DNA from: Streptomyces parvus
GTDB taxonomy: Bacteria > Actinomycetota > Actinomycetes > Streptomycetales > Streptomycetaceae
NCBI RefSeq assembly: GCF_032121415.1
Contig: NZ_CP135079.1
Span: 1,612,001-1,676,000 of the forward strand
Reading direction: 5' to 3'
DNA: 64,000 bases
Below, in pieces: positions 60,652 through 64,000 of the stretch (its first letter is position 1; the number at the start of each line of letters is the position of its first letter). Position numbers and translations under genes: made by a program. The notes beneath the pieces are model-generated. The model was not told the origin of the DNA and ran no database searches. It saw only the letters and a program-made list of their open reading frames with translations.

Positions 60652-62324
60652 ACCGTCCACCACACCGTGGTGTCGGCGGGCAGCTCGGCCTCTGCGCCGT
60701 CCACGGTGACCGGGGAGCTGGCGAGCAGCACCCGGCCGCGGGCGGCGGTACGGACGGGGGCGCCGGTGGTGTTGACGGTGCAGACGAAGCCGGGGCGGGC
60801 GAAGACGAGGACGCCTTCGGGGCCGTCCAGCCATTCGACGTCCGTGCCCGCGCCGAGGCCCGGGTGTTCGCGGCGGGCGGCGATGGCGGCCCGGTACAGC
60901 TCCAGGGTGGAGCCCTCCACTCCGGTCTGCGCCTCGACGGACAGCTCGCCCCAGCCGGCGGGCTGCGGGAGCCAGCTGCCGCCGTCGCCGAAGCCGTAAC
61001 TCGTGCCCTCGCGGGTCCACGGGATCGGGACGCGGCAGCCGTCGCGGAAGCCGTCCTGGCCCTCGGCGCGGAAGAACGACGGGTCCTGGCGGGCCTCGTC
61101 GGGCAGGTCGGTGACGTCGGGCAGGCCGAGCTCCTCGCCCTGGTAGACGTAGGCGGAGCCGGGCAGGGCGAGCATCAGCAGGGAGGCGGCGCGGGCGCGG
61201 CGCAGGCCCAGCTCGCGGTCGCCGGGGGTGCGGATCTGGGTGCCGAGGCCGGGCGGGTTGGCGTACCGGGTGGCGTGCCGGGTGACGTCGTGGTTGGAGA
61301 GCACCCAGGTGGTGGGGGCGCCGACCGGGCGCATGGCGTCGAGCGAGGAGTCGATGACCTTGCGGAGCTCGGCGGCGTCCCAGGCGGTGGCGAGGTACTG
61401 GAAGTTGAACGCCTGGTGCATCTCGTCGGGGCGCACGTAGTTGGCGGTGCGCTCGACGGTCGGGGTCCACGCCTCGGCGACGGCGATCCTCTCGCCGGGG
61501 TACTCGTCGAGGATGGTGCGCCAGCTGCGGTAGATCGCGTGCACACCGTCCTGGTCGAAGAACGGCATGACGTCGTTGCCGAGCAGCTTGAGCTGGTCGT
61601 GGGTGCCGAGGTCGGGCAGCCCCTCGGCCTTGACGAGGCCGTGGGCGACGTCGACCCGGAAGCCGTCGACGCCCATGTCGAGCCAGAAGCGCAGGATGGA
61701 ACGGAACTCGTCGGCGACGGCCGGGTGTTCCCAGTTGAAGTCGGGCTGCTCGGGGGCGAAGAGGTGGAGGTACCAGTCGCCGGGGGTGCCGTCCGGGTTC
61801 ACCGTACGGGTCCAGGCGGGGCCGCCGAAGATGGACTCCCAGTCGTTGGGCGGGAGTTCACCGTCGGCGCCCTTGCCGGGGCGGAAGTGGTAGCGCTCGC
61901 GCAGGGCGGAGCCGGGGCCCTCGGCCAGGGCGCGCTTGAACCACTCGTGCTGGTCGGAGGAGTGGTTGGGGACCAGGTCGACGATGACGCGCAGGCCCAG
62001 GCCGTGCGCCTCGCGGATCAGCGCGTCGGCGTCCAGCAGGTTGCCGAACATGGGGTCGATGGCCCGGTAGTCGGAGACGTCGTAGCCCGCGTCGGCCTGC
62101 GGGGATGCGTAGAAGGGGGAGAGCCACACCGCGTCGACGCCCAGGTCCCTGAGGTGGGGCAGGCGGGCGGTGACGCCGGGGAGGTCGCCCATGCCGTCGC
62201 CGTTGCCGTCGGCGAAGCTCCGCGGATAGACCTGGTAGATCACCGCGTCCTGCCACCAGCCGGTGCGGTGGCCCGGGGCGTCGTCGGACGTGCCGGTGGA
62301 GGGGGCAGCGAGGTGCTGGGTCAT
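60648..62324 (-). CDS. aglA: AglA: intracellular alpha-glucosidase (GH13)
   Basis: A 558-residue cytosolic GH13 enzyme of the oligo-glucosidase type, without signal peptide. It opens WWQDAVIYQVYPRSFADGNGDGMGDLPG, then VIVDLVPNHSSDQH, nucleophile D in GVDGFRVDVAHGL near 222, acid/base E in IAVAEAWTP near 285 and LSNHDVTRH near 347. It should release glucose from imported maltose and maltodextrins. GGGACGAC precedes the ATG. It follows malG by 111 bp, with a 10-bp GC hairpin (62352-62388) between, and is translationally coupled to the MalR-like gene behind it. Confidence 0.93.
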   Translation of the reverse strand: MTQHLAAPSTGTSDDAPGHRTGWWQDAVIYQVYPRSFADGNGDGMGDLPGVTARLPHLRDLGVDAVWLSPFYASPQADAGYDVSDYRAIDPMFGNLLDADALIREAHGLGLRVIVDLVPNHSSDQHEWFKRALAEGPGSALRERYHFRPGKGADGELPPNDWESIFGGPAWTRTVNPDGTPGDWYLHLFAPEQPDFNWEHPAVADEFRSILRFWLDMGVDGFRVDVAHGLVKAEGLPDLGTHDQLKLLGNDVMPFFDQDGVHAIYRSWRTILDEYPGERIAVAEAWTPTVERTANYVRPDEMHQAFNFQYLATAWDAAELRKVIDSSLDAMRPVGAPTTWVLSNHDVTRHATRYANPPGLGTQIRTPGDRELGLRRARAASLLMLALPGSAYVYQGEELGLPDVTDLPDEARQDPSFFRAEGQDGFRDGCRVPIPWTREGTSYGFGDGGSWLPQPAGWGELSVEAQTGVEGSTLELYRAAIAARREHPGLGAGTDVEWLDGPEGVLVFARPGFVCTVNTTGAPVRTAARGRVLLASSPVTVDGAEAELPADTTVWWTV

Positions 62325-62351
62325 GTCGTCCCTGGGGTGTCTGGGTGGGGA

Positions 62352-62388
62352 GCGGCGCCGGTGACCGGGTCGGGGTTTCCGGCGCCGC
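62352..62388 (-). terminator. hairpin between malG and aglA
   Basis: Perfect 10-bp stem GCGGCGCCGG (62352-62361) / CCGGCGCCGC (62379-62388) with a 17-nt loop. It could be a partial terminator or an mRNA-stability element that sets transporter and enzyme levels apart. Confidence 0.55.
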
Positions 62389-62435
62389 CGTGACGGGTGC
62401 GGTGATGCGTGCGGGTGCGGGGCGTCGTGGCGGTG

Positions 62436-63314
62436 TCAGCCCTTGACGGCTCCGGCGGACATGCCGGTGACCAGGTGCTTCTGGGCGAAGAGGAACACCA
62501 GGGCGGCCGGGATGGCGATGAGGACGGAGGCCGCGGTCATGGGACCCCACTGGGCTCCGTACTGGTTGACGAACTTCTGGAGTCCGCCGGCCAGCGTGAG
62601 GTTCTCGTCGCCGACCAGGAAGGCGGAGGCGTAGGCGACTTCGCCCCAGGCGGTGATGAAGGAGTAGAACGCGGTGACGGCGAGGCCCGGCTTGGCCAGC
62701 GGCAGGATCAGCCGGAAGAAGGTGCCGAACGGGGTGAGGCCGTCGACCTCCCCCGACTCGTCGATCTCGCGCGGGATGGTGTCGAAGAAGCCCTTCATCA
62801 TCCAGGCGCAGAACGGCACCGAGATGGTGAGGTAGGTGATGACGAGACCGGCCGGCTGGTTGAGCAGCCCCAGGGTCGACATGATGTTGTAGATCGGCAC
62901 GATGAGGACGGCGACCGGGAACATCTGGGTGATCAGCAGCGTCCACATCAGCCCGCGCTTGCCGGGGAAGCGGAAGCGGCTGACCGCGTATCCGGTGGTG
63001 GCGGCGACGAAGACGCCGATCACGGTGGAGAGCGCGGAGATGATCACGGAGTTGGCGAACCAGTTGAGGAACTCGGTGTCGCGGATGAGGTTCGTGTAGT
63101 TGACGAGCGTCGTCTCGCGGAAGAAGTCCGTGGTGGTCGCGTACTTGGCGGGCTTGAGCGAGGTCAGCAGGACCCACAGCACCGGGAAGACCGCGATCAC
63201 CGAGGCGGTGATCAGGGTCAGGTGGAGGCCGGCGGAGGCGAGCGGGGAGCGCTCGCCGCGGAGGCGGACCTTGCGCACGGCGTGCCGGGCGGGGGTGTCG
63301 GTCACGGTGGTCAC
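62436..63314 (-). CDS. malG: MalG: maltose/maltodextrin ABC transporter permease
   Basis: A 292-residue inner-membrane permease with six helices. After a basic N-terminus come LHLTLITASVIAVFPVLWVLLTSLKP and NSVIISALSTVIGVFVAATTGYAVSRF. The EAA loop that contacts the ATPase reads DESGEVDGLTPFGTFFRLILPLAKPGL. The GTG at 63314 overlaps the malF TGA (GTGA), showing coupled translation. The ATPase is not in the window; in Streptomyces the shared protein MsiK serves this role. Confidence 0.92.
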   Translation of the reverse strand: MTTVTDTPARHAVRKVRLRGERSPLASAGLHLTLITASVIAVFPVLWVLLTSLKPAKYATTTDFFRETTLVNYTNLIRDTEFLNWFANSVIISALSTVIGVFVAATTGYAVSRFRFPGKRGLMWTLLITQMFPVAVLIVPIYNIMSTLGLLNQPAGLVITYLTISVPFCAWMMKGFFDTIPREIDESGEVDGLTPFGTFFRLILPLAKPGLAVTAFYSFITAWGEVAYASAFLVGDENLTLAGGLQKFVNQYGAQWGPMTAASVLIAIPAALVFLFAQKHLVTGMSAGAVKG

Positions 63315-64000
63315 CAGTTGTCTCCCTGGGAGCGCAGGACCCGCCGGTAGACGACGGCGAAGACCATCAGGAGGACGAGGATCAGCACGCCCCACGTGGA
63401 GGACTGCGCGTAGTCGCGCGGGCTGATCTCGAAGGAGAACTTGTACGCCTGGGTCACCAGGATCTGGGTCGCCTCACCGGGTCCGCCGCGGGTCAGCAGG
63501 AAGATCACCGGGAACATGTTGAAGGTCCAGATGGTGGAGAGCAGGATCACCGTGGTGGAGACCGGGCGCAGTCCGGGCAGCGTGATGTGGCGGAAGCGCT
63601 GCCAGGCGGTCGCGCCGTCCATCTCGGCCGCCTCGTACTGCTCGGAGGGGATGGACTGGAGTCCGCCGAGGAGGGCGACCATCATGAACGGGACGCCGAG
63701 CCAGACGTTGACGGCGATGACCGCGAACTTGGCCCAGGTCGGGTCGTTGAGCCACGGGACGGCGTCGAAGCCGGCGCCCCCGAGGATCTTGTTGAGCAGG
63801 CCGCGCTCCTCGTTGTAGAGGAAGCGCCAGGCGAAGACGGAGACGAAGCCGGGGATGGCCCAGGGCAGGATGAGGGCCATGCGGTAGGCGGAGCGTCCGG
63901 CGATACGGCGGTTGAGGATGTTCGCCAGGGCCATGCCGAGGGCGAACGTGATGCTCACGCAGGAGACCGTCCACACCAGTGTCCAGCCGAGCGTGCCGAG
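63311..64000 (-). CDS. malF: MalF: maltose/maltodextrin ABC transporter permease (5' end cut off)
   Basis: The last 229 codons of the partner permease. Visible are WTVSCVSITFALGMALANIL, AYRMALILPWAIPGFVSVFAWRFLYN, the EAA motif EQYEAAEMDGATAWQRFRHITLPGLRP and two closing helices. The frame stays open to the right edge (LGTLGWTLVWTVS), so the start and malE lie outside. It pairs with MalG, whose start overlaps its stop. Confidence 0.92.
   Translation of the reverse strand, partial: LGTLGWTLVWTVSCVSITFALGMALANILNRRIAGRSAYRMALILPWAIPGFVSVFAWRFLYNEERGLLNKILGGAGFDAVPWLNDPTWAKFAVIAVNVWLGVPFMMVALLGGLQSIPSEQYEAAEMDGATAWQRFRHITLPGLRPVSTTVILLSTIWTFNMFPVIFLLTRGGPGEATQILVTQAYKFSFEISPRDYAQSSTWGVLILVLLMVFAVVYRRVLRSQGDNW

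Noticed and set aside
1..64000. Secondary-metabolite cluster, prophage or integrative element
   Set aside because: No polyketide, peptide-synthetase, terpene, integrase, transposase or tRNA/att signature was seen; the window is chromosomal core with small accessory inserts.

Overview
The window is a high-GC actinobacterial chromosome segment, almost certainly Streptomyces (probably the S. griseus/S. anulatus side of the genus). The evidence is the strong third-position GC bias, frequent GTG starts, leaderless-looking promoters, paired glutamine synthetases GSI and GSII, and a gene order (cob genes, pepA, lpd-E2-aceE, lipB-lipA, glnA, glnII, amylase/maltose cluster) that matches, from memory, the SCO2170-SCO2230 core region of S. 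coelicolor. No rRNA, tRNA, CRISPR array, prophage or insertion sequence was seen.

Layout. 1-5.1 kb: cobalamin nucleotide-loop assembly (cobU fused to a degenerate metallo-beta-lactamase-like domain, cobT, cobS) with two membrane-protein genes, one rhomboid-like. 5.3-14.2 kb: leucyl aminopeptidase pepA, then lpdA, a two-lipoyl-domain E2 (sucB/aceF type), a GntR regulator and the homodimeric pyruvate dehydrogenase aceE. A perfect 17-bp palindrome lies inside the aceE promoter. 14.3-20.7 kb: WYL regulator, DUF4240 protein, GNAT enzyme, SDR epimerase-like protein, FAD oxidoreductase and an NsdA-like regulator. 21-26.6 kb: lipB, lipA, a 66-aa protein, a DUF4191 membrane protein, an RDD membrane protein and glnA with a clear tandem GlnR box.

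26.7-36.5 kb is a mosaic of small accessory genes: cupin, GNAT, a chloramphenicol-phosphotransferase-like kinase, a small membrane protein divergent from a MarR regulator over a palindromic operator, a broken M55 peptidase remnant, ArsC-like, AhpD-like, MocR and Gfo/Idh/MocA genes. It ends in a two-gene unit upstream of glnII: an intact-MIDAS vWA protein with a helical N-terminus, a 23-codon coupling mini-ORF, and a protein I recall as ARPP-2-type with a Fis-like C-terminal helix-turn-helix. This unit is the best candidate for an under-described system here.

36.6-49.7 kb: glnII with a second GlnR-type box, a 39-residue leader-like peptide, a receiver-less winged-helix regulator, an MMPL transporter divergent from a two-component system, a secreted DUF1996 protein, a lipoprotein, a methyltransferase, a putative diiron protein with its own 2Fe-2S reductase, TetR, and a DUF2470 protein behind an iron box. 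49.8-64 kb: an NB-ARC/TPR regulator without an output domain, then a minus-strand starch/maltodextrin cluster. In transcription order this is malF (cut by the window end), malG, aglA, a MalR-like LacI regulator, a secreted alpha-amylase with CBM20, and a 1772-residue secreted alpha-amylase/pullulanase. The secreted enzymes would degrade starch outside the cell, MalFG with an off-window MalE and a shared ATPase would import maltodextrins, and AglA would cut them to glucose. LacI-type palindromes upstream of the amylase are the likely control points.
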